Program-made: the position numbers and the translations under genes
Notes under the pieces: generated by a model
The model's input: the letters and a program-made list of their open reading frames with translations, nothing else
Databases searched by the model: none
What the model was told of the DNA's origin: nothing
Source: Paraburkholderia sp. BL9I2N2
GTDB taxonomy: Bacteria; Pseudomonadota; Gammaproteobacteria; Burkholderiales; Burkholderiaceae
Direction: 5' to 3'
DNA: 64,000 nt
NCBI RefSeq assembly: GCF_004339745.1
Contig: NZ_SMGP01000001.1
Location: 2,232,001-2,296,000, forward strand
Shown here: positions 1 to 8,550 of the stretch, piece by piece
Layout of the letters: the number at the start of each line of letters is the position of its first letter
How positions within the stretch are numbered: the stretch's first letter is position 1

Positions 1-384
1 CCCGCCTACCGCGCCGACGAACCGTTGCGCGCGCAGCTGCTCGACCTTTTGGGCCGCAAGCTGCGGCTCCTGAACGACGAGTCCTTTCTGTCGCTGGCAC
101 GTGTGGCGATCGCGGCCGGGATCCATTCGCCGGAGCGGGCGCGGGACATGGTCGCGCGCCTCGGCGAACGCGAGGAAGACCTGACCGTGTGGATCCGGGC
201 GGCCGTCGCCGACGGCCGTCTCAAGACCGACAATCCGCTCTTCGCGGCGCTGCAACTGCAGGCGCTGGTGAAGGCCTTCGCCTTCTGGCCGCAGGTGACG
301 ATGGGCCAGGCGCCGCTCGGCGAACGGGAGCAAAAGCAGGTCGCGGAATCGGCCGCCGACATGTTCCTCGCACGCTACGCATGA
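1..384 (+). CDS. TetR-family transcriptional regulator, C-terminal part (5' end outside window)
   Basis: The reading frame is open from the first base and stops at 384, so about 127 residues of a protein that begins upstream are visible. What remains is all-helical. It carries the pattern of a TetR C-terminal ligand-binding domain: an early LLNDESFLSLARV stretch, a middle helix with FAALQLQALVKAFAFWP, and a C-terminal QKQVAESAADMFLARYA helix like those of AefR/AcrR-type regulators. The DNA-binding helix-turn-helix would lie upstream and cannot be checked. Such proteins are ligand-responsive repressors, usually of a neighbouring gene, but the ligand and target cannot be read from this fragment. 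A different all-helical regulator family is less likely. Confidence 0.7.
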   Translation, partial: PAYRADEPLRAQLLDLLGRKLRLLNDESFLSLARVAIAAGIHSPERARDMVARLGEREEDLTVWIRAAVADGRLKTDNPLFAALQLQALVKAFAFWPQVTMGQAPLGEREQKQVAESAADMFLARYA

Positions 385-480
385 GCGGACCGCCGGAGCG
401 TTTTCATGTGCATAAGGGTCGGCCAAACGTCTTGTTCGAGCGTCTACAATCTGTATTTTCGACCCGTTCAAACTGTGCCG

Positions 481-1146
481 ATGTCCCAAAAGATCGACTA
501 CCTCAACCCCGCTCTTCCTCCTGGCCTCCGGCGCGTGTCGATGCCCGTGGTCGACGCGACCCCGACAACGCTTGACGGATTTGGCAGGCTCGTGGCGAAT
601 CCGAGCGAGTGCCCGATCGAGATCGTGCAGTGGCCTGCAATGGGGACACGGCCCATAGACGCCGGAACCGGTGACGAGGCCGGCACTACCGAAGGCACGT
701 TTGTGAGCGAATGGCGCGGGGACATTCTGTACGGTTCAAACGAGGCCGTGGGCGGCGACTACATTCTTGCGTACGCGACAGAGCCTGAAGCTGCCCGTGA
801 CGACAACGCCCATGCACCGGAACGGATGTTGCTTTGGCACGCGAACTACCACCCGGATGGTGGGCAACTGTTCTTCCCTCTCGACCATCGCCCGTTCTAC
901 GTTCCCTTGGCATTGCCCGGCGACGACATTGCGCCGGAGAAGTTCGTGTGCTTTCGCTTCGATGGACAGCAGGGTCTCTACATCCATCCGAACATCTGGC
1001 ATGAAGGGGTGTTCGCTCTTGGCGGGACCCAGCGGTTCTTTGACAAGCAGGGCGCCGTCCATGCACGGGTCTCTGTCGACTTTGCCCGCGAGTTCGGTTG
1101 TCTTCTCGAGGCGCCGATCGCCCGTGAGGCGCAACGGTCTGGTTGA
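481..1146 (+). CDS. Ureidoglycolate lyase (AllA)-fold protein
   Basis: Predicted protein of 221 residues, starting at the ATG that begins MSQKIDYLNP. An upstream TTG/GTG-type extension to 406 is possible but reads through promoter-like sequence containing TACAAT at 445-450. The centre (WHANYHPDGGQLFFPL, then FYVPLALPGDD, then GLYIHPNIWHEGVF) matches the layout of the ureidoglycolate lyase family: a small barrel with conserved His/Gln and a late G-Y-H-W-H element. AllA releases glyoxylate and urea from ureidoglycolate in purine breakdown. No allantoin or urea genes are next to it, so the true substrate is uncertain. It stands alone between a TetR fragment and hpnR. Confidence 0.6.
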   Translation: MSQKIDYLNPALPPGLRRVSMPVVDATPTTLDGFGRLVANPSECPIEIVQWPAMGTRPIDAGTGDEAGTTEGTFVSEWRGDILYGSNEAVGGDYILAYATEPEAARDDNAHAPERMLLWHANYHPDGGQLFFPLDHRPFYVPLALPGDDIAPEKFVCFRFDGQQGLYIHPNIWHEGVFALGGTQRFFDKQGAVHARVSVDFAREFGCLLEAPIAREAQRSG

Positions 1147-1396
1147 GGCGGCGACCCGCAGCGGTAGAGCGCGGATGGTTTTGTCGTCGCCTGTGCCAAA
1201 TCAATGCGACGCAGTCACTGCGCCTCTGCCCTCATACGAGCAAGCCGCGACGACGGGCAGTAGAATCGCAAGAAGCCGCGCGCGTTGACATCGCCAGGAC
1301 GCAAGGCGCGGCAGTCAACCGTACCAAGGATTTCTGCAGGAAGGTCCGGCGCGCACCGACAGGTCTCGGACGCGCCCTTTCTGCCAAGGAGATCTC

Positions 1397-2935
1397 ATGA
1401 AGGTGCTCGCCGTACATCCCAGTGGCTTGATGTACACCCGCGTGTTCCTGCGACTCGAACCGCTCGGCCTGGAGACAGTCGCGGCCGTCCTCCGCGCGGC
1501 TGCGCACGAGGTCCGGTTGCTCGACCTGCAAGTCGAATCGCATCGCGATCTGGAGCGGTTGATCCGCAAATGGCGCCCTGATGCCGTGTGTTTCTCCGGC
1601 AACTACCTCGCCAATATTCCCGAAATCATCGATCTGTCGAAAGCGATCAAGGCGCAGTGGCCGGACTGCTTCGTGTTCGTGGGCGGACACAGCGCGTCGT
1701 TCACCGCAGCCGATATGCTCAAGCACGCCGACGGCGCAATCGACTGCGTGTTAAGAGGCGAAGGCGAAGCGAAGGTCGCCGAACTTCTCGACGCCGTCGC
1801 GCGCCACGCCGATCTATTGTCGATACCTGGCGTCGTGACCTGCCGCGGCGAAGGACCGCTGCCAGGCTTCGCCGAAAGCCTCGATCAGGTTCGCCCCGCG
1901 CGCGATCTGCTGCGACATCGGCGCAAATACTTCATCGGCGTGCTGGATCCGTGTGCCTCGATCGAATTCGCGCGCGGCTGCCCGTGGGATTGCACGTTCT
2001 GCAGTGCGTGGACATTCTACGGACGCAGCTATCGCTCGCGCAGCCCCGAAGTGATCGCCGACGAACTGGCGTCGATTCGCGAGCCAGGCATCTTCATTGT
2101 CGACGACGTCGCCTTCGTGCATGCGGATCACGGCATGGCGATCGGCCGCGAAATCGAGCGCCGCGGCATACGTAAAAAGTACTACCTCGAGACACGCGGC
2201 GATGTGCTGTTGCGCAACAAGGAGGTTTTCGAATACTGGCGCGAGTTGGGCCTGCAATACATGTTTATCGGCATGGAGGCGATCGATGCAGAAGGCCTCA
2301 AGGCGTTTCGCAAGCGCGTCAATCTCGACAAGAACTTCGAGGCGCTCGCCTTCGCGCGCTCGCTCGGCATCACGGTCGCGATCAATCTGATCGCCGATCC
2401 CGACTGGGACCATGACCGCTTCGAAGCGATCAGGCAATGGTGTCTGGAGATTCCCGAGATCGTCAACATCAGCGTGAACACGCCTTATCCGGGTACGGAA
2501 ATCTGGCTGCGCGAGCATCGCCAGTTGACGAGCCTCGACTACCGGCTCTATGACATCCAGCACGCCGTCCTGCCGACGAAGCTGCCCTTGCCCGAGTTCT
2601 ACCGCGAACTGGTGCGCACGCAGCAGGTACTCAACCGGAAACACCTTGGCTGGAGCGCACTGCGCGGCGCGGCGAGCGAAGCGGCACATCTGCTGATGCA
2701 CGGGCAAACGAACTTTGTGCGGATGCTGTGGCGCTTCAACTCGGTGTTCAATCCGAACCTGCAATTGAACGACCACGCGCGCGAAGTCCGGTATTCGATG
2801 ACGCCGCCCGCCGCCTCGACCGAGCACGCCAATGTCAAGGTGCTGTATGTGCACGGGCCGGCGGGACGCAAGGGCCGCAAGCTCGACGATGCAACGGAAA
2901 GCTTCGTCGACGAAACCCGCACGGGTGCGGGCTGA
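1397..2935 (+). CDS. hpnR: Hopanoid C-3 methylase, B12-binding radical SAM protein
   Basis: Protein of 512 residues, preceded by AAGGA seven bases before the ATG. The N-terminal third is a cobalamin-binding Rossmann-like domain (opening KVLAVHPSGLMYTRVF, with GGHSASFT near residue 100). Next comes the radical SAM core with the CxxxCxxC cluster motif at C195, C199 and C202 (CPWDCTFC). Family knowledge: HpnR adds a methyl group at C-3 of hopanoids using S-adenosylmethionine and cobalamin, as in Methylococcus and some Burkholderiaceae. Length and opening residues fit that family better than generic B12-radical SAM proteins. No other clear hopanoid gene adjoins it; an HpnD-like gene lies 16.5 kb away. 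A radical SAM enzyme with another lipid substrate is the main alternative. Confidence 0.8.
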   Translation: MKVLAVHPSGLMYTRVFLRLEPLGLETVAAVLRAAAHEVRLLDLQVESHRDLERLIRKWRPDAVCFSGNYLANIPEIIDLSKAIKAQWPDCFVFVGGHSASFTAADMLKHADGAIDCVLRGEGEAKVAELLDAVARHADLLSIPGVVTCRGEGPLPGFAESLDQVRPARDLLRHRRKYFIGVLDPCASIEFARGCPWDCTFCSAWTFYGRSYRSRSPEVIADELASIREPGIFIVDDVAFVHADHGMAIGREIERRGIRKKYYLETRGDVLLRNKEVFEYWRELGLQYMFIGMEAIDAEGLKAFRKRVNLDKNFEALAFARSLGITVAINLIADPDWDHDRFEAIRQWCLEIPEIVNISVNTPYPGTEIWLREHRQLTSLDYRLYDIQHAVLPTKLPLPEFYRELVRTQQVLNRKHLGWSALRGAASEAAHLLMHGQTNFVRMLWRFNSVFNPNLQLNDHAREVRYSMTPPAASTEHANVKVLYVHGPAGRKGRKLDDATESFVDETRTGAG

Positions 2936-2991
2936 TGTTTTGATCTAGCCGTTCTTTACAGCGGTCATACAGTCGCCGATGCGGACTTCGG

Positions 2992-3004
2992 GTATCCTCA
3001 TTCC
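2992..3004. promoter_or_regulatory. Weak candidate GntR operator upstream of the aconitase-X genes
   Basis: The stretch GTATCCTCATTCC resembles the ATATCCTGTATCC core found at other promoters of this island (nine of thirteen positions) and lies 34 bases before the GTG start of the aconitase-X large subunit. The middle does not match, so this is weak and may be chance. Confidence 0.2.
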
Positions 3005-3037
3005 TGATTTGAGAATGACCACAACGAAGAGGCGACA

Positions 3038-4294
3038 GTGCTTGAACTATCGGTTCGTGACAAAGCAATGCTGAGTGGTGAATTGGGTGAAGGTGCAGCG
3101 CTCGCGATGCGAATAGTTGCCGCCACGGCGCATGTGATGAACGCCCAGGAACTCGTCGACGTTTCCTCCGCCCACATCGACGGGTGTCTGTATCACGGAT
3201 CCGTCAGTCTCGATTTCGTCGAACGGTTTGTCGCATCCGGAACGCGGGTCGCCGTGCCGACCACGCTCAATGTCGGATCGCTCGATCTCATTCATCCAGA
3301 GCTGTATCGCGGCAAAGCGGAAATTGCGAATGCTGCCAAACGCCTGATGGAAGCGCATCTGGAACTCGGCTGCGAAGCGACCTTCACATGCGCGCCGTAT
3401 CAACTCAAGCACCGCCCGCGTCTGGGCGATCAGATCGCATGGGCTGAATCGAACGCGATCGTTTTCGCCAACTCCGTGTTGGGCGCCCGTACAAGTCGCT
3501 ACGGCGATTTTCTTGATCTTGCGGCGGCCATTACCGGCCGCGTGCCAAACGCCGGACTGCACGTCACCGAAAACAGGGCCGCCCGCATCGTGCTCGAAGC
3601 GCCCAGCTTCGGTGATTCCCCGCGACGCGACGCCTGCTTCGCGGCGCTCGGTTTTCTGCTTGGCCTCAATGCCGGCGCGACGGTGGCGGCAATCACGGGA
3701 CTGCCTGTCGACACAACGGAAGACGAGCTTAAGGCTCTGGGCGCGGCAGCCGCTTCCAGTGGCTCTGTGGCGCTCTTTCACGCGGTAGGCATCACGCCGG
3801 AAGCGCCGACACTCGACGCCGCGCTGCAAGGCGGCGAACCGGAACGGACCATTGTTGTCACCGAGGCGGATCTCGTCGGCATCCATCGAAAGTGGAACGG
3901 TGCTCGTTCTAGCGAGCCACTCGCCGCGATCAGTCTGGGAACCCCGCATTTTTCGGTCGATGAGTTCCACACGCTTGGCAAGCTGTTCGAAGAACACGAT
4001 GGCTCGCCACGATGCGACTTCTATGTGAATACGAGCCGTTTCGTGCTGTGGCAGATCGAAGCTGAAGGGGTCGCCCAGCAACTCGCCTCCCGCGGCGTCC
4101 AGATTGTGGTGGACACCTGCACCTACATCACTCCCGTGATGAAACAGATCAGTGGACTCGTGATGACTAACTCAGGGAAGTGGGCCCACTACGCACCTGC
4201 GAACATCGGTGTCACCGTTGCGTTTGGAAGCATGGCCGAGTGTGTTCGCTCAGCCTTCGAAGGGAGAGTTTGCATCGATGAACTGGCCGGCTAA
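3038..4294 (+). CDS. Aconitase X large (catalytic) subunit, probable cis-3-hydroxy-L-proline dehydratase
   Basis: Protein of 418 residues from a GTG start with GAGG just upstream. It is an AcnX catalytic domain: residues around 45-60 (VDVSSAHIDGCLYHG), GCEATFTCAPYQLKHRP near 110-125, NSVLGARTSRYGDFLDLAAAITG near 150-170, and the C-terminal CTYITP and NSGKWAHYAP elements are family landmarks. Type II AcnX enzymes split the large subunit from a small swivelling subunit, which here follows with a 17-base overlap. Characterised bacterial members dehydrate cis-3-hydroxy-L-proline to pyrroline-2-carboxylate using an iron-sulfur cluster. The position next to a trans-4-hydroxyproline pathway supports that substrate. 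Archaeal relatives act on phosphomevalonate, which is unlikely here. Confidence 0.8.
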   Translation: MLELSVRDKAMLSGELGEGAALAMRIVAATAHVMNAQELVDVSSAHIDGCLYHGSVSLDFVERFVASGTRVAVPTTLNVGSLDLIHPELYRGKAEIANAAKRLMEAHLELGCEATFTCAPYQLKHRPRLGDQIAWAESNAIVFANSVLGARTSRYGDFLDLAAAITGRVPNAGLHVTENRAARIVLEAPSFGDSPRRDACFAALGFLLGLNAGATVAAITGLPVDTTEDELKALGAAAASSGSVALFHAVGITPEAPTLDAALQGGEPERTIVVTEADLVGIHRKWNGARSSEPLAAISLGTPHFSVDEFHTLGKLFEEHDGSPRCDFYVNTSRFVLWQIEAEGVAQQLASRGVQIVVDTCTYITPVMKQISGLVMTNSGKWAHYAPANIGVTVAFGSMAECVRSAFEGRVCIDELAG

Positions 4295-4775
4295 AGCGAC
4301 GACCATGATTTCACCCACTACCGTGCTTGCCGGGCAAGTACTCGTTCCGGGCCGCGCAAGCGGCCTTGCAATCGCGCTGCCGCCCCTGAGCTTCTGGGGC
4401 GGCTACGATGCCGAAAGCGGGATGATCATCGACAAGACCCATTCCGGCTACGGTCAAAGCCTGAAAGGCCGGATGCTCGTGATGGCGCGAGCGCGCGGAT
4501 CGAGTTCCAGCAGCAGCGTGCTGGCTGAAGCGTTGCGCAACGGGACTGGCCCGAGCGGCATCATATTGGCGGAACGCGACCTGATTCTCGCCATCGGTGT
4601 GATTGCCGCCAATGAGCTCTACGCCCTCGACGTGCCGGTGGTGAGCGTCGGCGAGAACGTGTTCGCGCAGATTGCGTCTTTCACCGCGACACTGGAGCTT
4701 GACGCGTGCGATGCCGCGCGGCCTGCGAGCATCTATGTCAAGGACAGTGAAGGCGAAGGACGCCGCGACGCGTAG
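4278..4775 (+). CDS. Aconitase X small (swivel) subunit
   Basis: Predicted 165 residues. I chose the ATG at 4278 because AGGGAG stands ten bases before it, giving a 17-base overlap with the large-subunit gene and so translational coupling; the ATG at 4305 is an alternative. The protein has the swivel-domain pattern: an early GQVLVPGRASG, then FWGGYD, then a serine-rich GSSSSSSVLAEAL loop near the middle, then GPSGIILAERDLILAIG. In split AcnX enzymes this subunit closes over the catalytic subunit and completes the active site. With its partner it should convert cis-3-hydroxy-L-proline to pyrroline-2-carboxylate. Confidence 0.78.
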   Translation: MNWPAKATTMISPTTVLAGQVLVPGRASGLAIALPPLSFWGGYDAESGMIIDKTHSGYGQSLKGRMLVMARARGSSSSSSVLAEALRNGTGPSGIILAERDLILAIGVIAANELYALDVPVVSVGENVFAQIASFTATLELDACDAARPASIYVKDSEGEGRRDA

Positions 4776-5034
4776 CGGTTTCGCACAAACCCTAGTTGTA
4801 ACCCAGGATAGCGACTGAAGCGACATCAGCCCGCTCGAGCGTATTGCCTGCTAGCCCCGAAAGCGGCGGCCTCAGAAGTGCCGCATAGGAAGAAACCAGC
4901 GCGGCAGCGTTCGAGCGTTGGCCGTTGCGATGGCCAATGTTCCTGATCTGGTGATGGAATGAACGCGGTGATGCGATGTGTACCATGACAAACTCTGTCC
5001 TGAAACAGTAAAAGAAACGGCCGACGCAAGCGCC

Positions 5035-5586
5035 CTATTCTGCGCGCTTCGCTTCCAACGGTGCGAACCCTGTGCTCGCTTCGATTTCGCTGACGTTCTC
5101 GGGTCTCTTAAACGGGCCTGGAGCCTCTTCGTCAGGATTGCGCCGACGTCCGATAGCCTTGAAAAATGTCTCGAGGCCGGACGGTAGAAAGAACCACACC
5201 CAGTGCAGGTCTTCGGTCCCGTCGTTGATCAACGTATGCGACTGTCGAGGCCCGAGAAAGACCGTCACGCCAGGCTCGATTCGATACTCGCGCCCCTCCA
5301 CTATTGCCGTTCCCTTTCCCCGAATGAAGTGAAGCACCTCTTCAGACTCTGCATGCGCGTGCAGGCGAACGAAGCCTCCGGGTGGAACTGTCTGCGTGCC
5401 TGCCGAAAAGGGTCGCTGCATCGACACGAGGTGGGGCGCAACGTGGACCGCGGCATACCCATTGGCGGGCACGGGCTGCCAGTAGCTCTCTTCCTCGCCC
5501 GGATACACGATCAGGAACTGGGATTTGCCGTCGCGGTCGTCAAGATTGACGCCCGAGGCCGGGCTATCGGATGCGTCATCCGTCAT
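5035..5586 (-). CDS. Cupin-domain protein of the hydroxyproline island
   Basis: Predicted 183 residues from the ATG at 5586, preceded by GAGG; a longer frame to 5829 runs into the divergent promoter. One cupin domain is visible: GGFVRLHAHAESEEVLHFI gives the HxH(x)nE metal-binding motif, followed by a glycine-rich turn and a second motif with PGVTVFLGPRQSHTLIND, whose His is the usual fourth ligand. It ends in a charged tail. The gene diverges from the ProC-like reductase with an operator-like site between them, so it is probably induced with hydroxyproline catabolism. Single-domain cupins can be isomerases, dioxygenases or ligand sensors. The reaction here is unknown. Confidence 0.65.
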   Translation of the reverse strand: MTDDASDSPASGVNLDDRDGKSQFLIVYPGEEESYWQPVPANGYAAVHVAPHLVSMQRPFSAGTQTVPPGGFVRLHAHAESEEVLHFIRGKGTAIVEGREYRIEPGVTVFLGPRQSHTLINDGTEDLHWVWFFLPSGLETFFKAIGRRRNPDEEAPGPFKRPENVSEIEASTGFAPLEAKRAE

Positions 5587-5637
5587 TTGCGCCTCACTTG
5601 TAAGCGGGATGCACAGCAAGCCCACTAGTGTGAAACA

Positions 5638-5652
5638 ATATCCTGTATCCAA
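5638..5652. promoter_or_regulatory. Candidate GntR operator in the cupin / ProC-like divergent promoter
   Basis: ATATCCTGTATCCAA lies between the divergent starts at 5586 and 5716. The identical 15-mer occurs at 17348-17362 upstream of the MFS transporter, including flanking ACA and A bases. Two such exact copies 11.7 kb apart in non-coding DNA, both before genes of one island, point to a shared regulator, most simply the GntR protein encoded at 8551-9228. Confidence 0.6.
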
Positions 5653-5715
5653 AGATGGTTCAACGCATATTTTCCCTACACCGCGAATACGGGCATTCAG
5701 GCAGGAGGTCTGGAA

Positions 5716-6489
5716 ATGATCGAGCGAATAGGTTTCATCGGGACAGGCACCATCACGCAGGCGATCGTCACCGGCTTGGCGGCACAGCCGCGCGGTCTGC
5801 GCGAGATATGGGTCTCGCCTCGCAATCACGAAACCGCTGCAAGGCTTTCACACGAACACCCGCTAGTGCACGTCGGACGCGACAACCAGGACGTCGCGGA
5901 TCGGTGCACCGTGCTCTGTCTGGCAATTCGACCTCAAATCGCACAACAGGTACTGTCGGAGCTTCGGCTTGGGCCAACACACCGCGTTCTCAGCTTCGTT
6001 GCTACGTGGAATCGCGAGCGGCTGGCCGCGTTGATGCCTGATGTCGCGCATATAGTGCGTCTGGCCCCCTTGCCGATGGTCGCCCAGGCAATGGGCCCGA
6101 CCATCGTGTTTCCGGCCGATCCTGTCGCGATCGAGCTTTTCGCACCGCTCGGCACAGCAATACCCGTCGACGACGAAGATGCGTTCGACAGCCTTTTCGC
6201 GTCGACCGCCTTGATGGGCAGTTTTTTCGCCATGCTCGAAAGACACGCAATCTGGCTGCAAGACAAAGGCATTCCCTACGCCGACGCGCGGACTTACCTC
6301 GCGTCGCTATTCAGCGGGCTGGCGCGCACCGCCCAAACGCGGCTTGAAACCTTTGCCGAGCTGTCGAAGGAATTTTCAACGCCGGGCGGCTTGAATGAGC
6401 AGATGACAGCCGATCTTGAACGCGCGGGAGCACTGGACGCTCAGCACCTCGCCCTCGATCGCGTTCTCGAACGCATCAAGAATCGCTGA
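5716..6489 (+). CDS. ProC-like NAD(P)-dependent pyrroline carboxylate reductase
   Basis: Protein of 257 residues, with AGGAGG at 5703-5708 before the ATG. The N-terminal Rossmann motif is IGFIGTGTITQAIVTGL (residues 4-20). The later part (LAPLPMVAQAMGPTIVF and the helical C-terminal dimerisation domain) is that of pyrroline-5-carboxylate reductase, but the sequence is divergent and the usual C-terminal TSPGGTT signature reads STPGGLNEQ. Canonical ProC makes proline from pyrroline-5-carboxylate. In this context it could instead reduce pyrroline-2-carboxylate, the product of the aconitase-X dehydratase, for which no other reductase is visible here. That role is inference. Confidence 0.65.
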   Translation: MIERIGFIGTGTITQAIVTGLAAQPRGLREIWVSPRNHETAARLSHEHPLVHVGRDNQDVADRCTVLCLAIRPQIAQQVLSELRLGPTHRVLSFVATWNRERLAALMPDVAHIVRLAPLPMVAQAMGPTIVFPADPVAIELFAPLGTAIPVDDEDAFDSLFASTALMGSFFAMLERHAIWLQDKGIPYADARTYLASLFSGLARTAQTRLETFAELSKEFSTPGGLNEQMTADLERAGALDAQHLALDRVLERIKNR

Positions 6490-6565
6490 ACACCTGCTCG
6501 AGGGAAAAGTCCGCCGCCTTTGCAGGTCGCCGGTGTTGGATTGGCGACCCGCACTTTCCGGCACG

Positions 6566-8182
6566 TCAGCTTTTGGCCGCTGCACTCGCGGCTTGCTCCG
6601 GTGCGCTCAGCTCGCCGTCAACCAGACGCCAAACGGCCAGCGGATTGGCTCCCTTTACCGCTGCCGGCAGCAATGCATCGGGCAGATCCTGATAGCACAC
6701 AGGCCGCAGGAATCGGTCGATTGCTGTCGCGCCCACCGAGGTGAACATCGAATTCGACGTGGACGGGAAGGGACCGCCGTGAACCATCGCGTGGCAGACT
6801 TCCACCCCCGTCGGGAAACCATTGGCGAGGATACGTCCGGCCTTGCGCTCGAGCACCGGCAGCAGGCGCTGGGCGTCTGCATAATCGACAGCATCGATCT
6901 GCAGAGTGACGGTAAGCTGCCCTTCCACATGTTCCGCAACCGATAGCAATTCCTCAAAGTCGCGGGCACGAATCACCACAGAAGCCGGGCCAAACATCTC
7001 TGCTTCAAGCTCGGGCGTAGCCAGCAGGCGGCGTGCATCGGTCACATACAAGGCAGCCTGCGCGGCATTCGGAAGTTCGCCCGCCGACCTGCCTTCTGCC
7101 ACCTTTGTCACGCCCTGAACCGCGTCGACTTTTTGCGCTCCGTTGCGGAAGGCATCGAAGATTCCGGGTGTCAACATCGTCTGGGCCGGCTTGCTTGCCA
7201 GCGCTTCGCCCGCCGCCTTGACGAAACGCTCGAGGTCCGGACTGTCGATCGCAAGCACCAACCCCGGGTTCGTGCAGAACTGTCCGGCACCTAACGTCAG
7301 CGAGTCCGCGAAAGCCTTGCCGATCGCTTCTGCGCGGCTCGCGAGCGCGCCCGGGAACAGAAACACCGGGTTGATACTGCTCATTTCGGCATAGACGGGA
7401 ATCGGCTCGGGTCGAGCGTTCGCGATCCGCACCAGCGCGAGACCGCCTTGACGGGAACCCGTGAAGCCAACCGCCTTGATGGCAGGATGCGCGACTAACG
7501 CTTCGCCGAGCTTGCGGCCGGCGCCGAAAAGCAGCGAAAACACGCCTTCCGGCAAGCCCTGCTCCTTGACTGCTTTCTGGATTGCGCGACCTACCAGCTC
7601 CGAGGTTCCAAGATGCGCGCCGTGTGCCTTCACGATAACCGGTGCGCCCGCCGCGAGTGCCGAAGCGGTGTCGCCTCCCGCAACCGAGAAGGCTAGCGGA
7701 AAGTTACTCGCGCCGAACACAGCGACGGGACCAACCGGTACTTTTGCGAGGCGCAGATCCGCACGCGGCAGCGGCTGCCGTTCCGGCTGGGCATGATCGA
7801 TCGTGGCCCCGAGGAAGTGCCCGTCCCGCACGACCTTCGCAAAAAGACGCAACTGACCGACAGTGCGGCCACGCTCGCCCTGCAGACGCGGAACGGGAAG
7901 ACCCGTCTCGGCATGGGCCCGCTCGATCAGTTCATCTCCGATACCGAGGAGGTTGTCGGCGATTGCATCGAGAAACGCGGCGCGTTTCGCAAGGGAGACG
8001 TTCCGGAACACGTCGAAGGCTTGCGCGGCCAGAGAGGCCGCGCGCTCGACTTCCGCCGCGCCGCCCATACCAAAGGATGGCTCCGGGATCTCGGCGTCGG
8101 TGGCAGGATTGAACGCGCGCTGGCTGCCTTCGGTGCCACGCACCGCGGAAAAGCCGATAAGCATTTCGCCAGTAAGAGTCAT
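6566..8182 (-). CDS. Alpha-ketoglutarate semialdehyde (2,5-dioxovalerate) dehydrogenase
   Basis: Protein of 538 residues; the ATG at 8182 has GAGG upstream. It is an aldehyde dehydrogenase with the GASNFP motif (N160), the general-base region YAEMSS (E266) and the nucleophile region [10 protein letters not shown] (C303). Length and motif wording match the NADP-preferring ketoglutarate-semialdehyde dehydrogenases, including the hydroxyproline-inducible type III enzyme described in Azospirillum. It oxidises 2-oxoglutarate semialdehyde, the product of the deaminase encoded at 11700-12602, to 2-oxoglutarate. It is the last gene of the leftward run, 368 bases downstream of gntR. Confidence 0.85.
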   Translation of the reverse strand: MTLTGEMLIGFSAVRGTEGSQRAFNPATDAEIPEPSFGMGGAAEVERAASLAAQAFDVFRNVSLAKRAAFLDAIADNLLGIGDELIERAHAETGLPVPRLQGERGRTVGQLRLFAKVVRDGHFLGATIDHAQPERQPLPRADLRLAKVPVGPVAVFGASNFPLAFSVAGGDTASALAAGAPVIVKAHGAHLGTSELVGRAIQKAVKEQGLPEGVFSLLFGAGRKLGEALVAHPAIKAVGFTGSRQGGLALVRIANARPEPIPVYAEMSSINPVFLFPGALASRAEAIGKAFADSLTLGAGQFCTNPGLVLAIDSPDLERFVKAAGEALASKPAQTMLTPGIFDAFRNGAQKVDAVQGVTKVAEGRSAGELPNAAQAALYVTDARRLLATPELEAEMFGPASVVIRARDFEELLSVAEHVEGQLTVTLQIDAVDYADAQRLLPVLERKAGRILANGFPTGVEVCHAMVHGGPFPSTSNSMFTSVGATAIDRFLRPVCYQDLPDALLPAAVKGANPLAVWRLVDGELSAPEQAASAAAKS

Positions 8183-8550
8183 GTCGATATCCTCAAAAGG
8201 TTCAATGGGATGGCGTGGACTACGGCGGAGTCGTGGTTCGTACAGGGACCGAAGGCCACGCCGTGAATGCCGTTGACTAGACTCGACCGCGTTATGCAAG
8301 TCACCGCACGCAGTGCAAACACCGCCGAGGTCTTGGGTCCGCCGGGCAGATAGCAGGTTCGTTTCTGCGATGTAGTGGAACGCAATCAGCGTTGAAAAAG
8401 CAGCGCGTGGAAAAGTAGCAGCGCGCGGACGCGCACTATCAGCACTACGGATGCGCGGCGAGCTTACCGAAACGCGTTGCGGACTTGATCTGCGCTCTCA
8501 GCGTGACAAGGGTAGACAGCACGAAGCATTGCACACGCTGACCAGCGGAA
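8183..8550. other. Intergenic region between gntR and the semialdehyde dehydrogenase gene
   Basis: This 368-base stretch has no convincing gene on either strand. A 68-residue frame exists but lacks a ribosome-binding site and protein-like composition. The length suggests a promoter or leader for the dehydrogenase gene, but no clear copy of the island operator was seen apart from ATATCCT at 8187-8193, which overlaps the ribosome-binding region. Confidence 0.4.

Noticed and set aside
406..480. N-terminal extension of the AllA-like protein
   Set aside because: The added residues contain promoter-like TACAAT DNA and do not resemble the family; the ATG at 481 fits better.
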